Shown here: positions 1 through 8,329 of the stretch, one piece after another
Layout: every line of letters begins with the position of its first letter
How positions within the stretch are numbered: position 1 is the stretch's first letter
DNA from: Bin87 sp963663945
GTDB lineage: Bacteria; Chloroflexota; Dehalococcoidia; Lucifugimonadales; UBA3495
Assembly: GCA_963663945.1 (NCBI GenBank)
Contig: OY760687.1
Span: 3,720,001-3,784,000, forward strand
Length of the DNA stretch: 64,000 nucleotides
Direction of reading: 5' to 3'
The notes under the pieces: model-generated
The model's database searches: none
Seen by the model: the letters and a program-made list of their open reading frames with translations, nothing else
Told to the model about the DNA's origin: nothing
Program-made: the position numbers and the translations under genes

Positions 1-404
1 TGCGGGTGCTGGTCTCCGGCGTAGACGCGCAGGCGCCGCAGCATCTGGCGGCCCTGCTTGTTGGAGGGCAGCATGCCCTTGACGGCCAGGCGAAGTACCC
101 GCTCCGGTCGCTCTTCCATCATGTCGCGCATGAGGAATGACTTGAGGTTGCCCACATAGCCGCTGTGCCGGTAGTACATCTTCTGCATCAGCTTGCGCCC
201 AGTGACGCGCACTTTGTCGGCGTTGATGACCACCACGTGACACCCGGTGATGACGTGGGGTGTGTAGGAGGGCTGGTCCTTGCCCTGCAGGGCCACGGCC
301 ACCTGGCGGGCCACGCGGCCCAGGCTGATGCCGGTGGCGTCGATGACGCGCCAGGTATCCGGCACGTCACCGGCTTTGGCGAAGTAAGTGCTAGTTCGTT
401 TCAT
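1..404 (-). CDS. rplM: 50S ribosomal protein L13, 3' end cut by window edge
   Basis: The reading frame starts at an ATG at 404 and gives 134 codons before running off the window. The product begins MKRTSTYFAK and carries typical L13 features: DATGISLGRVA near the N-terminus, NADKVRVTGRK in the middle, and AVKGMLPSNKQGRQMLRRL near the end. L13 is an early-assembling protein of the large subunit. The start overlaps the 3' end of truA by 14 bases, so translation is probably coupled. Only about ten C-terminal residues should be missing. An rpsI gene would be expected beyond position 1. Confidence 0.95.
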   Translation of the reverse strand, partial: MKRTSTYFAKAGDVPDTWRVIDATGISLGRVARQVAVALQGKDQPSYTPHVITGCHVVVINADKVRVTGRKLMQKMYYRHSGYVGNLKSFLMRDMMEERPERVLRLAVKGMLPSNKQGRQMLRRLRVYAGDQHP

Positions 405-1215
405 GGTAACTGGCTACCTTCAGCAAGTGATTGAATTCGGGGTAGTGCACCGACCGCAGGCACAGGCCTTTTGCGGGGAGGGTCGGGATGTTGTGCAGTT
501 GTTGGGTTCGTCCGGCCAGAGTGTCCGCGATGGCGTGGATCGGCAGTTTTCCTTTTCCTATCTCCACCAGTACTGCGTTGGCTCGCCGGATCTGATGCCT
601 CAAAAACCCGTTGGCCGCACAATCGATGACTATGACATCCGCGTCGTCGCTCTGGCGTTTCACGTCCCATCGGAACACCTGCCGTACTGCGCTCTGATCT
701 GCGGGATGCGCCGTGGCGATTTGCCGAAAGTCCCGAATGCCCAGGAGGCTGTGGGTGGCCATTCGCATTGCGTCGAGATCCAGTGGCGTCGGTTCCTCGT
801 GGTGGGTGCGCCGGAAGAGAGGGGACGGTACGGGTCGGTTGGCGATGCTGTACCGGTAGTCTCGCCTGGTGGCGCTGCGCCTGGCGTGAAATGCTTCGGG
901 CATGTCGTTGGCCATGATTACGCGGATATCATCCGGCAGGTAGTGGTTCATGGCCGCGACAACCACGTTGGTCCCGTGCGTGCTGTCAGTCGCCAAGTCA
1001 ATCACCTGGCAGATGGCATGGGCGCCGGAGTCGGTACGACTGGCTCCCCTTACCCTGGCGTGTTCGCCGGTGAGACGATTGAAGGCCCTTTCCAACTCTC
1101 CCTGGATCGTCGGCACGTCGGCTTGGAGTTGAAAGCCGGCGTATTGGGTGCCTTCGTATGCCACCACCAGGGCGATGCGGCGTTGCGCTGCCTCGACGGT
1201 GCGTTGGGATGTCAT
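391..1215 (-). CDS. truA: tRNA pseudouridine(38-40) synthase TruA
   Basis: The 274-residue protein isomerises uridines 38-40 of the tRNA anticodon stem to pseudouridine. The catalytic aspartate is visible as Asp62 in GASRTDSGAHA, matching the family pattern RTDxGxHA. The FxxRxxxRRxYRYxI-type segment (FHARRSATRRDYRYSI) and a C-terminal FLRHQIRR segment are also typical. The length is normal for the family. It lies 50 bases after rplQ and overlaps rplM, which is a common placement for truA at the end of the alpha operon. Confidence 0.96.
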   Translation of the reverse strand: MTSQRTVEAAQRRIALVVAYEGTQYAGFQLQADVPTIQGELERAFNRLTGEHARVRGASRTDSGAHAICQVIDLATDSTHGTNVVVAAMNHYLPDDIRVIMANDMPEAFHARRSATRRDYRYSIANRPVPSPLFRRTHHEEPTPLDLDAMRMATHSLLGIRDFRQIATAHPADQSAVRQVFRWDVKRQSDDADVIVIDCAANGFLRHQIRRANAVLVEIGKGKLPIHAIADTLAGRTQQLHNIPTLPAKGLCLRSVHYPEFNHLLKVASYHETN

Positions 1216-1265
1216 GGGGTTATTGGGGCAATGGCAATTCCTCGAAAGGTGTCGTCGTGCTGGCG

Positions 1266-1619
1266 TTACACGAGCTCGATAACGGCCATCGAGGCGCCGT
1301 CGCCCTGACGGGGTCCCAGCTTGATGATGCGGGTGTAACCGCCGGGTCGTTCGGCGTAGCGGGGGCCGAGTTCGTCAAAAATCTTGGCCACCACGTCCTT
1401 TTGGGGCAGTCGGCTCAGGGCGGTTCGCCGGTTGTGCAGCGATCCCTTTTTGCCGTGGGTGATCAGCTTTTCGGTCATCACCCGGGTTTCCTTGGCTTTG
1501 GCCAAAGTGGTGGTGATACGTTCGTGCCGTATCAGATCCGCGGTGAGACCCCGCAACAGGGCCTTGCGCTGGTCCTTGTACCGGCTGAGTTTGCGGCCGG
1601 CCACGCGATGGGAGGACAT
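1266..1619 (-). CDS. rplQ: 50S ribosomal protein L17
   Basis: The 117-residue basic protein begins MSSHRVAGRKLSRYKDQRK and contains RGLTADLIRHERITTTLAKAKE, the standard L17 core. It is a large-subunit protein near the exit tunnel. It starts two bases after the rpoA stop codon, the usual rpoA-rplQ pairing, and so should be translated from the same message. The length is the normal short bacterial form. Confidence 0.97.
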   Translation of the reverse strand: MSSHRVAGRKLSRYKDQRKALLRGLTADLIRHERITTTLAKAKETRVMTEKLITHGKKGSLHNRRTALSRLPQKDVVAKIFDELGPRYAERPGGYTRIIKLGPRQGDGASMAVIELV

Positions 1620-1621
1620 TA

Positions 1622-2710
1622 CTAATCACCGTCGTTGTAGTCGTATTCGTCGTCTTCTGGATCAAACACCAGGGGGGTGTCGGTGTCGTCCATATCTTCG
1701 TCGTCCAAGTCGGGACCCGCTTCGCTGGCGGCCTGACTGACCCGCGAGGAGCTGACGCCCAACTCTGCCAGTTTGCCCTGCAGTTCCTCCAGGGACTTCT
1801 GACCGAAGTTGCGGATGTTCAGCAGTTCGTCCGAGCTGAGGTCGAGCACCTGTCCGACGCGGTCCAGCTTGGCGCGCTTCAGGCAGTTGAGAGTGCGGGA
1901 CGACAGGTCCAGGCGTTCGATGGGCATCAGGTAGACTTCAGAGGCCACTGTGAGGTTGCCCGTGTCCAGCGGAGCGTCGGCGGGCCGACTGAGCTGGTTG
2001 AACATGAAGAAGTGCTGGACGAGGTTTTCGGAGGCTTCCTGGATGGCGGCCAGCGGGCTCACGGCGCCGTCGGTCCACACCTGCATGATCAACCGTTCCC
2101 AGTCGGTCTGCTGACCGACCATCATCCGCTCGACGGAATACTCCACCTTGCGGACTGGGTTGTAGATGGCATCCACGGGCAGTACGCCAACCGGCAGCCC
2201 GGCCATGTTGTCGCCCTGGGTGACCTGCTGGTAACCCTTGCCCGCTTCCACATTGAATTCGATGGACAGGGAGACATCCGGGTTGTCCAAGGTGGCCAGG
2301 TGGAGCTCGGGGTTGACGATCTGGTAGTCGCTGGCGGTGGCGATGTCGCCGGCGCACACGCGTCCCTCGCCGGTTATGTCGAGACGCATCTTGCCGGTGC
2401 GCTTGGACAGGGCGTTGATACGGATGCGCTTGACGCTGAGGAGGAGGTCCATGACCTCTTCCTTGACGCCCGGTATGACCGAGTATTCGTGGGGCACGCC
2501 TTCAATCTTCACCCAGGTCACAGCGGTTCCCTGGATGGAACTGAGCAGCAACCGACGCAGCGGGTTGCCCACGGTGGTGGCATAACCCCGTTCCAGCGGT
2601 TCCAGGGCGACGCACGCGTAGGTATCGTTGCTGTCGATCACCCGGATGGACGGGGAGGGTATTTCGGGTTCCGGATCCCGCAATGGCGGGAGTATCTGAG
2701 GATCTAACAT
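1622..2710 (-). CDS. rpoA: RNA polymerase subunit alpha with acidic C-terminal tail
   Basis: I place the start at the ATG at 2710 (MLDPQILPPL), eight bases after the rpsD stop, with an AAGG motif inside the end of rpsD. The longer open frame to 2833 would overlap rpsD deeply and has no family support. The 362-residue product has the N-terminal assembly domain (GYATTVGNPLRRLLLSS) and the helix-hairpin-helix C-terminal domain (LNCLKRAKLDRV ... IRNFGQKSLEEL). Roughly the last 30 residues are a strongly Asp/Glu-rich tail (DLDDEDMDDTD, DPEDDEYDYNDGD) beyond the normal end of the family. Confidence 0.96.
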   Translation of the reverse strand: MLDPQILPPLRDPEPEIPSPSIRVIDSNDTYACVALEPLERGYATTVGNPLRRLLLSSIQGTAVTWVKIEGVPHEYSVIPGVKEEVMDLLLSVKRIRINALSKRTGKMRLDITGEGRVCAGDIATASDYQIVNPELHLATLDNPDVSLSIEFNVEAGKGYQQVTQGDNMAGLPVGVLPVDAIYNPVRKVEYSVERMMVGQQTDWERLIMQVWTDGAVSPLAAIQEASENLVQHFFMFNQLSRPADAPLDTGNLTVASEVYLMPIERLDLSSRTLNCLKRAKLDRVGQVLDLSSDELLNIRNFGQKSLEELQGKLAELGVSSSRVSQAASEAGPDLDDEDMDDTDTPLVFDPEDDEYDYNDGD

Positions 2711-2718
2711 GCCGCAGG

Positions 2719-3345
2719 TTACCTTGAGTAGTACTCGACGATCAGGCGGGAGTTGATGGTTTCGGGTAGTTCGTTGTCGGGCGGCATTGAGATCACCTGA
2801 CCCTCCATTTGGGTCAGATCGAGGGTCAGCCAACTGGGAAGGGTGCGCTTGGGCAGGCCATCGGTGCGGTCGGCGAAGAACTCGCGCTTGCGCGAGGTTT
2901 CCGTCCAGGCGATGGTCTGTCCCGTCTTGACCAGGAAGGAAGGTATGTCGGTCTTCCGGCCATTGACGTTGAAGTGGCCGTGCTGGACCATCTGGCGGGC
3001 CTGCTTGCGGGAATCCGCAAACCCCAGCAGAAAGACCACGTTGTCCAGCCGCCGCTCCAGGGTGCGGAGCAGGTTGTTACCGGAGATGCCGGGCGTGTTG
3101 AACGCGTCGGTCATGTACTTCCGGAACTGGCTTTCCATGATGCCGTACATCTGCCGGGCCTTCTGTTTCTCCCGCAGGTGAACGCCGTAATCGGAGACGC
3201 GCCGGCGACGGTTTCCGCCGCCTCCGGGCGGGATGTGGCGGCGCTCGATGGCGCAGCGCGGTGAAAAGCAGCGATCGCCTTTCAGGAAGAGCTTTTCGCC
3301 GGCGCGGCGGCACAGGCGGCAGGAAGGTCCGGTATATCTACCCAT
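2719..3345 (-). CDS. rpsD: 30S ribosomal protein S4, zinc-binding form
   Basis: The 208-residue protein starts MGRYTGPSCRLCRRAGEK. It has the four N-terminal cysteines of the zinc-binding form of S4 (CxxC, then CFSPRC), followed by GVHLREKQKARQMYG and the S4 RNA-binding domain (RRLDNVVFLLGFADSRKQARQMVQHGHF). S4 nucleates 30S assembly and in many bacteria represses the alpha operon. It ends eight bases before the chosen rpoA start. Confidence 0.97.
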   Translation of the reverse strand: MGRYTGPSCRLCRRAGEKLFLKGDRCFSPRCAIERRHIPPGGGGNRRRRVSDYGVHLREKQKARQMYGIMESQFRKYMTDAFNTPGISGNNLLRTLERRLDNVVFLLGFADSRKQARQMVQHGHFNVNGRKTDIPSFLVKTGQTIAWTETSRKREFFADRTDGLPKRTLPSWLTLDLTQMEGQVISMPPDNELPETINSRLIVEYYSR

Positions 3346-3384
3346 GTTGGTCTTTCCGTTGGTGGTGTGGGGAAGGTCGTGAAA

Positions 3385-3768
3385 TTAGACGCGTCGCCGC
3401 TTGGGAGGGCGGACGCCGTTGTGGGGGATAGGCGTAACGTCGCGAATGCTGTTGACGTTCAGGCCGGCGGCCTGCAGAGCGCGGATCGCCGGTTCACGGC
3501 CGGAGCCGGGGCCCTTGATGTAGACGTCGATATTGCGCATGCCCATGTCCACGCCACGGCGGGCAGCCTGCTCGGCGGCGCGCTGGGCGGCAAAGGCCGT
3601 GCCCTTGCGGGAGCCGCGGAAACCGGCGGTTCCGGCGCTGGTGGAGGCCACGACGTTCCCGTCAGGGTCGGTCAGGCTGACCAGCGTGTTGTTGAACGTG
3701 GAGTAGATGTAAGCGCGCCCCTGGGGAATGGAGCGCCGCTCGCGACGACGTGCGCGTGGTCGGGGCAT
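3385..3768 (-). CDS. rpsK: 30S ribosomal protein S11
   Basis: The 127-residue protein carries the S11 core: GRAYIYSTFNNTLVSLTDPDGNV, SAGTAGFRGSRKGTAFAAQ and the C-terminal DVTPIPHNGVRPPKRRRV. It lines the 30S platform near the E site. The basic N-terminus (PRPRARRRERRS) is somewhat longer than usual. The gene lies between rpsM and rpsD in the normal alpha-operon order. Confidence 0.97.
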   Translation of the reverse strand: MPRPRARRRERRSIPQGRAYIYSTFNNTLVSLTDPDGNVVASTSAGTAGFRGSRKGTAFAAQRAAEQAARRGVDMGMRNIDVYIKGPGSGREPAIRALQAAGLNVNSIRDVTPIPHNGVRPPKRRRV

Positions 3769-3830
3769 TGGTTGTTACCTCTTTGGAGTTGCTGGTTCGG
3801 CAGGGTGGGGTCTGACGCCGACGGGCAAGA

Positions 3831-4223
3831 TTACTTCTTGCCGCCGGTGCGCCGACCGCGGCCGGCCACGGTGCGCCGGGCGCCCTTGCGGGAGCGGGCG
3901 TTGGTTCGAGTGCGTTGGCCGTGCACGGGCAGGTTCCGGCGATGGCGCAGGCCACGGTAACTGCCGATGTCGATGAGCCGGCGAATGTTTTCGTTGTGCT
4001 CCCGTCGCAGGTCACCCTCGGTGATGTAATCCTGGTCGACGATCACGCGGATGCGGTCAACCTCTATCTCGGAGAGTTCGTTCATGCGCGGGGGCATGTC
4101 GGTGTCCAGGTTGGCCTTGCCCACGATTTCGATGGCCTTGGAGGGGCCAATACCGTAGATGCTGCGCAGCGCGATGTGGGCGCGCTTGCGGTCGGGTACG
4201 TCGACTCCGGCTATTCGGACCAT
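3831..4223 (-). CDS. rpsM: 30S ribosomal protein S13
   Basis: The 130-residue protein begins MVRIAGVDVPDRKRAHIALRS, contains YGIGPSKAIEI, and ends with the basic tail after RGLRHRRNLPVHGQRTRTNARSRKG. S13 sits in the 30S head and contacts the P-site tRNA and the 50S subunit. It follows rpmJ by about 60 bases. Confidence 0.97.
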   Translation of the reverse strand: MVRIAGVDVPDRKRAHIALRSIYGIGPSKAIEIVGKANLDTDMPPRMNELSEIEVDRIRVIVDQDYITEGDLRREHNENIRRLIDIGSYRGLRHRRNLPVHGQRTRTNARSRKGARRTVAGRGRRTGGKK

Positions 4224-4286
4224 GGTTACGCTCCTGAATTCGGGTTGCGGTCGGGAGGTGGGCTGACCAGTCTACGCCTGGTCGAG

Positions 4287-4400
4287 CTATCCCTGCCGTT
4301 GGGCGTGCTTGCTGTTTACGCAGATGATGCGTACCACGCCCTTGCGCCGGATGACCCGGCAGCGATCGCAGCGTGGTTTCACCGATGCGGACACTTTCAT
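4287..4400 (-). CDS. rpmJ: 50S ribosomal protein L36, zinc-binding form
   Basis: This short frame encodes 37 residues starting MKVSASVKPRCDRC and ending SKHAQRQG. The zinc-ribbon ligands are visible: Cys11, Cys14, Cys27 and His32 (CDRC, IICVNSKH). It is the classical length of L36 and sits between infA and rpsM, where it is normally found. The gene is easily missed because of its size. Confidence 0.95.
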   Translation of the reverse strand: MKVSASVKPRCDRCRVIRRKGVVRIICVNSKHAQRQG

Positions 4401-4421
4401 GGGTATTCTCCGCGGTTCTGG

Positions 4422-4640
4422 CTACTTGAAGCGATAGGTGATGCGTCCTCGGGTCAGGTCGTAGGGAGACAGCTCCACCAGCACCCGGTCGCCCGGCAGC
4501 ACTCGGATGAAGTGCATGCGGATCTTGCCGGAAATGTGGGCGAGGACCTGGTGCTCGTTGGGCAATTCCACGCGGAACATGCCGTTGGGCAGGGCTTCCG
4601 TTACCTGCGCCTCAACTTCAATCGCTTCTTTCTTCGCCAT
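4422..4640 (-). CDS. infA: Translation initiation factor IF-1
   Basis: The 72-residue protein is a single OB fold: MAKKEAIEVEAQVTEALPNG, FRVELPNEHQVLAHISGKIR, and a C-terminal SPYDLTRGRITYRFK. IF-1 occupies the 30S A site during initiation. Length and motifs are fully standard. It stands between map and rpmJ, as in many Gram-positive and Chloroflexota spc operons. Confidence 0.97.
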   Translation of the reverse strand: MAKKEAIEVEAQVTEALPNGMFRVELPNEHQVLAHISGKIRMHFIRVLPGDRVLVELSPYDLTRGRITYRFK

Positions 4641-4701
4641 AAACCTTCCTTCTTTCTTTGTTTCGACGGACCGGCAGCGGGCTGCCGGCGGGGCGGGTGT
4701 C

Positions 4702-5511
4702 TCAGTCGTGCATCGTCAGGATTTTGGGACCATCGGCGGTGATCGCCAGGGTGTGCTCAAAGTGAGAGGACAGCGCGCCGTCGGCGGTGACCACCGTCCA
4801 ATCGTCGTCCAGTATGATGGTGTCTTCCGTGCCTATGTTCAGCATGGGCTCGATGCAGATGCACATGCCGGGTCGCAGCAGCACGCCCTTTCCGGCCTCG
4901 CCATAATTGGGAACCTGCGGGTCCTCGTGCAGATAGCGCCCGACGCCGTGACCCACAAACTGGCGGACCACTCCGTAGCCACGGGGTATGGCGTATCCGG
5001 ATACGGCGGCGCCGATGTCGCCGATGCGATTGCCCGGCCGGGCGGCTTCGATCCCGGCGTACAGGCTGGCCTGGGTATCGTCCATGAGCGTCTGCGCTTC
5101 TTCGCTGATTTCCCCGACGGCCACCGAAATGGCGGCGTCGCCGATGAAACCGTCGATGGTCGCGCCGCAGTCCATCTTGATGATGTCGCCCTCTTTGAGC
5201 ACCCGCTTGCCGGGGATGCCGTGGACGATCTCCTCGTTGACCGAGGCGCAGATGGCTCCGGGGAACCCGTGGTAACCGAGGAACGTGGGTACTGCGCCCA
5301 TGCTGCGGATATTCTTGTCCGCGATGCGGTTGAGATCGGCGGTGGTCATGCCCGGCTCAACCGATTTCTTAAGGAGCGTCAGAGTGGCACCAACAATGGC
5401 GCCGGCGCGCTCCATGGCCTCCATTTCACGACGGGACTTGATCGTGATTCCGCCCGTGTAAGATGAAGGGGAATTGGAGGCGGTTTTACGTTTCGGCTTA
5501 TTTTCCACCAT
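4702..5511 (-). CDS. map: Methionine aminopeptidase, type I
   Basis: The enzyme removes the initiator methionine from nascent proteins. All five metal ligands can be read: Asp114, Asp125, His188, Glu221 and Glu252, with the same spacing as in the family (11, 63, 33 and 31 residues). The 269-residue product has a 20-residue polar N-terminal extension before GITIKSRREME, where type I enzymes usually begin. The gene follows adk by 19 bases. Confidence 0.96.
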   Translation of the reverse strand: MVENKPKRKTASNSPSSYTGGITIKSRREMEAMERAGAIVGATLTLLKKSVEPGMTTADLNRIADKNIRSMGAVPTFLGYHGFPGAICASVNEEIVHGIPGKRVLKEGDIIKMDCGATIDGFIGDAAISVAVGEISEEAQTLMDDTQASLYAGIEAARPGNRIGDIGAAVSGYAIPRGYGVVRQFVGHGVGRYLHEDPQVPNYGEAGKGVLLRPGMCICIEPMLNIGTEDTIILDDDWTVVTADGALSSHFEHTLAITADGPKILTMHD

Positions 5512-5530
5512 CGTGATTATACCTCAATCG

Positions 5531-6226
5531 CTAGGATTTTGAAACCGCGCCCGCGTGGGCCGCGTCCAGAATCCGCAACACGGCGTGGTGTACCGCGTCA
5601 ATGGGTTGCTCGCCGGGGATGTCCGCGAGCAGGCCTCGCTGGCGGTAGAACTCCAAAACCGGCGCGGTCTCCTGGTGGTAAACGGACAGGCGGTTGGCCA
5701 CGGCCGCTTCGGTGTCGTCGTCTCTCTGGTAGATTTCACCGCCGTCGGGGCAGTAGGCGCATTTCTGGGGCGGGGCTCCGGTTTTGGCGTCGCGCGCATA
5801 GGGTCGCTGGCAGGCCCGGCAGACGTAGCGGTTGCTCAGGCGGCGGATCAGTTCACCGTCCTCCACCTGGATGTGAACCACGCGGTCGAGACGCTGACCC
5901 CGTTCTCGCAGCGCCGCTTCAAGCGCCCCGGCCTGGTTCGTGTTGCGGGGAAAGCCGTCCAGCATGAACCCGTCGGCGTCGCTGATCTGGTCGATGCGGT
6001 CGATGACCATGCCGATGGTGACCTCATCGGGCACCAGTTCGCCGCGGTTCATATAGCCTTGGGCCAGTTCGCCCAGTGGCGTTCCGTTGGACAGGTGGTG
6101 CCGGAAGAGGTCGCCGGAGCTGACGTGTTCAATGCCCAGACTCTCCTTGAGCAACTGGGCCTGTGTGCCCTTGCCCGCGCCCGGCGGACCGAACAGAACC
6201 AGCCTGAGGCCGTCTGATTCCGTCAT
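5531..6226 (-). CDS. adk: Adenylate kinase with zinc-finger LID
   Basis: The enzyme catalyses ATP + AMP = 2 ADP. The P-loop GPPGAGKGTQ spans residues 13-22, followed by SSGDLFRHHL and the AMP-binding DGFPRN. The LID contains four cysteines (CRAC ... CAYC), the zinc-binding type common in Gram-positive-like bacteria. The start overlaps the stop of secY in an ATGA junction, so the two are probably translationally coupled. Confidence 0.96.
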   Translation of the reverse strand: MTESDGLRLVLFGPPGAGKGTQAQLLKESLGIEHVSSGDLFRHHLSNGTPLGELAQGYMNRGELVPDEVTIGMVIDRIDQISDADGFMLDGFPRNTNQAGALEAALRERGQRLDRVVHIQVEDGELIRRLSNRYVCRACQRPYARDAKTGAPPQKCAYCPDGGEIYQRDDDTEAAVANRLSVYHQETAPVLEFYRQRGLLADIPGEQPIDAVHHAVLRILDAAHAGAVSKS

Positions 6227-7554
6227 CTCAGGAATCCCTCGTAGTTGCGCATCATGAGCTGGGCTTCCAGCTGGCGCAAAGTGTCCAGACCCACGCCAAC
6301 CATGATCAGGAGGCTGGTGCTGCTCAGCGCGATTGCCTCCACGTTGGTGACCAGGGACGCTATGTAGGGAACGATGGCGATGAAGCCCAGGAACAGCGCG
6401 CCGCCCAGGGTGAGGCGCAGGATCACGCGGTTTAGGTATTCCTGGGTGGGCCGACCCGGCCGTATGCCGAGAACAAACCCACCGTTGCGCTGCAGATTTT
6501 CAGCGATGTTCTGCTGCTGGAACACGACCAGCGTGTAGAAGAAGGTGAAGGCCACCACCAGGAAGAACGCCAGTATCCAGTAGATGGGACCGGAGGGGCT
6601 CAGGGCCACCTGGAGGTCGGCGGCGAGGTTGCCGACGAAACCGCCGGCGGAGCTCAGGTACTGAGCGACGGTTCCGGGCAGGATCACGATGGAGAAGGCG
6701 AAGATCAGCGGGATCATGCCGGCCGAGTTGATTCGCAGCGGTATGTACGTGGAGCCCGATTGGCGGTACATCTGACCGCCCCGGAAGATGCTGCGGCCGT
6801 ACTGCACCGGAATCCGGCGGTGGGCCTCGTTGAACACGACGATCAGGGCGATGATCAGCAGGCCAATGAGGGCGAAGAAGAACACCCCGATGATGTTGTC
6901 GCGGTCCAGGAAGCCGGTGGCCAGGAGGCCGGGGAAGCCAACGACGATGCCGGCGAAGATGATCAGCGAGATGCCGTTGCCGATGCCGCGCTCCGTGATC
7001 AGTTCACCCATCCAGACCAGGAACATGGTGCCGGCGGTCAGGGACAGTACCGCAGCCAGCGTGGGCAGGAAAGCGTCTGGAGTGAACCCGACGGTGGTGA
7101 GCACGCCGGCCTGCTGCAGGAGCACCATCTGGGCGAAGGCCTGAGCGATGGCGATGGGAACCGTACCCCAGTGGGTGATGCGGTTCATCTTGATGCGCCC
7201 GGCTTCACCCTCCCGTGAGAGGTTTTGCAACTGGGGGATGACGGGCGTCAGCAGTTGCATGATGATGGACGCCGTGATGTACGGGAACACACCCAGCGCC
7301 ACGATGCTCATGCGGCTCAGCGCGCCGCCGGAGAACAGGTCCAGGAACCCCAGGAGCTGGTTGTTGGTGAACAACTGCTCCAGCGCGCCCGTGTCCAGCC
7401 CCGGTATCGGAATATGCGCGACCAGCCGGTACAGGGCCAGCATCGCCAGGGTGAAAAGGATCTTGGCCCGAAGGTCGGGCAGGCTGAACGCGTCGATCGC
7501 CGCCTGCACCAGGCGTGGCCATCGACCTCCTGCTTGTGCCTCAGTCTGAATCAT
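6223..7554 (-). CDS. secY: Protein translocase subunit SecY
   Basis: The 443-residue integral membrane protein forms the Sec channel. It shows the family landmarks: the early plug segment with PGLDT, the GIGNGISLIIFAGI motif in the middle, the cytoplasmic loop RRIPVQYGRS, and NGGFVLGIRPGRPT before the last helices. About ten hydrophobic segments are evident. It lies between rplO and adk in the usual spc-operon position. Confidence 0.97.
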   Translation of the reverse strand: MIQTEAQAGGRWPRLVQAAIDAFSLPDLRAKILFTLAMLALYRLVAHIPIPGLDTGALEQLFTNNQLLGFLDLFSGGALSRMSIVALGVFPYITASIIMQLLTPVIPQLQNLSREGEAGRIKMNRITHWGTVPIAIAQAFAQMVLLQQAGVLTTVGFTPDAFLPTLAAVLSLTAGTMFLVWMGELITERGIGNGISLIIFAGIVVGFPGLLATGFLDRDNIIGVFFFALIGLLIIALIVVFNEAHRRIPVQYGRSIFRGGQMYRQSGSTYIPLRINSAGMIPLIFAFSIVILPGTVAQYLSSAGGFVGNLAADLQVALSPSGPIYWILAFFLVVAFTFFYTLVVFQQQNIAENLQRNGGFVLGIRPGRPTQEYLNRVILRLTLGGALFLGFIAIVPYIASLVTNVEAIALSSTSLLIMVGVGLDTLRQLEAQLMMRNYEGFLR

Positions 7555-7593
7555 GGAGCGCCCTGCCCCGTCCGTCCCAACCGCGTCCCGAGG

Positions 7594-8040
7594 CTAGAGC
7601 TCGGTTACGGATCCGCCGGCCGCTTCGATCTTGGCCCGGGCTGAGGCGGTGAACTTGTGCGCGGCCACGGTCAGCGGCTGCTGCAGTTCTCCGTCTCCCA
7701 CCACCTTCACCGGCAGTTGGGTGCGCCGGATGATGCCCAGCTGATGCAGCAACTCCGGCGTGACCTGGGTGTTGGCCTCAAACCGTTCCTGCAGCGTTTC
7801 CAGGTCCACCAGCGCGTAATAGGTCTTGTAGCGGTTGTTGAACCCGCGCTTCATGGGCAGACCCTTGATCAAGGGCATCTGGCCGCCTTCGAAGCCGGGT
7901 CGCAGACCGGGACCGGAGCGGGATTTCTGACCCTTCATGCCGCGCCCGGCGTAACTGCCGCCGCCAGCGGAATCGCCTCGGCCAACCCGCTTGCGGGCTC
8001 GCCGCGCGCCTCTGGGCGGCGTAATTTCATGTTCCATCAT
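7594..8040 (-). CDS. rplO: 50S ribosomal protein L15
   Basis: The 148-residue protein has the glycine/arginine-rich N-terminal extension typical of L15 (RKRVGRGDSAGGGSYAGRGMKGQKSR in outline) and the C-terminal globular domain ending KFTASARAKIEAAGGSVTEL. Two adjacent ATGs (8040 and 8037) could both serve as start. The gene precedes secY by 39 bases. Confidence 0.96.
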   Translation of the reverse strand: MMEHEITPPRGARRARKRVGRGDSAGGGSYAGRGMKGQKSRSGPGLRPGFEGGQMPLIKGLPMKRGFNNRYKTYYALVDLETLQERFEANTQVTPELLHQLGIIRRTQLPVKVVGDGELQQPLTVAAHKFTASARAKIEAAGGSVTEL

Positions 8041-8092
8041 GGTGGCAATCGCTCCCTAAGCTATCCGGCCGTAATCTATTTGGGTCGACCAG

Positions 8093-8275
8093 TTATTCGA
8101 CTGGCTCGACGGTGATCAGGTGCTGGACCTTGTTGACCATGCCCCGAATGGTGGGGCTGTCCTCATGCACGACTGAGTGGTTCAGCCGCTTGAGGCCCAG
8201 CGATTGCACGATCCGGCCCTGATAGGACGGACGCCCGATGCAACTTTTCTTCCAGGTAATTTTGATTTGAGCCAT
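8093..8275 (-). CDS. rpmD: 50S ribosomal protein L30
   Basis: The 60-residue protein (MAQIKITWKKSCIGRP ... IRGMVNKVQHLITVEPVE) matches the short bacterial L30, including GLKRLNHSVVHEDSPTIRGM. It is a peripheral protein of the large subunit. It lies between rpsE and rplO as expected. Confidence 0.96.
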   Translation of the reverse strand: MAQIKITWKKSCIGRPSYQGRIVQSLGLKRLNHSVVHEDSPTIRGMVNKVQHLITVEPVE

Positions 8276-8329
8276 TTGTCTATTTCCTGCCGTCTGCCGC
8301 GAAAGGGCGACGGGCGAGAACGTTTGTGG

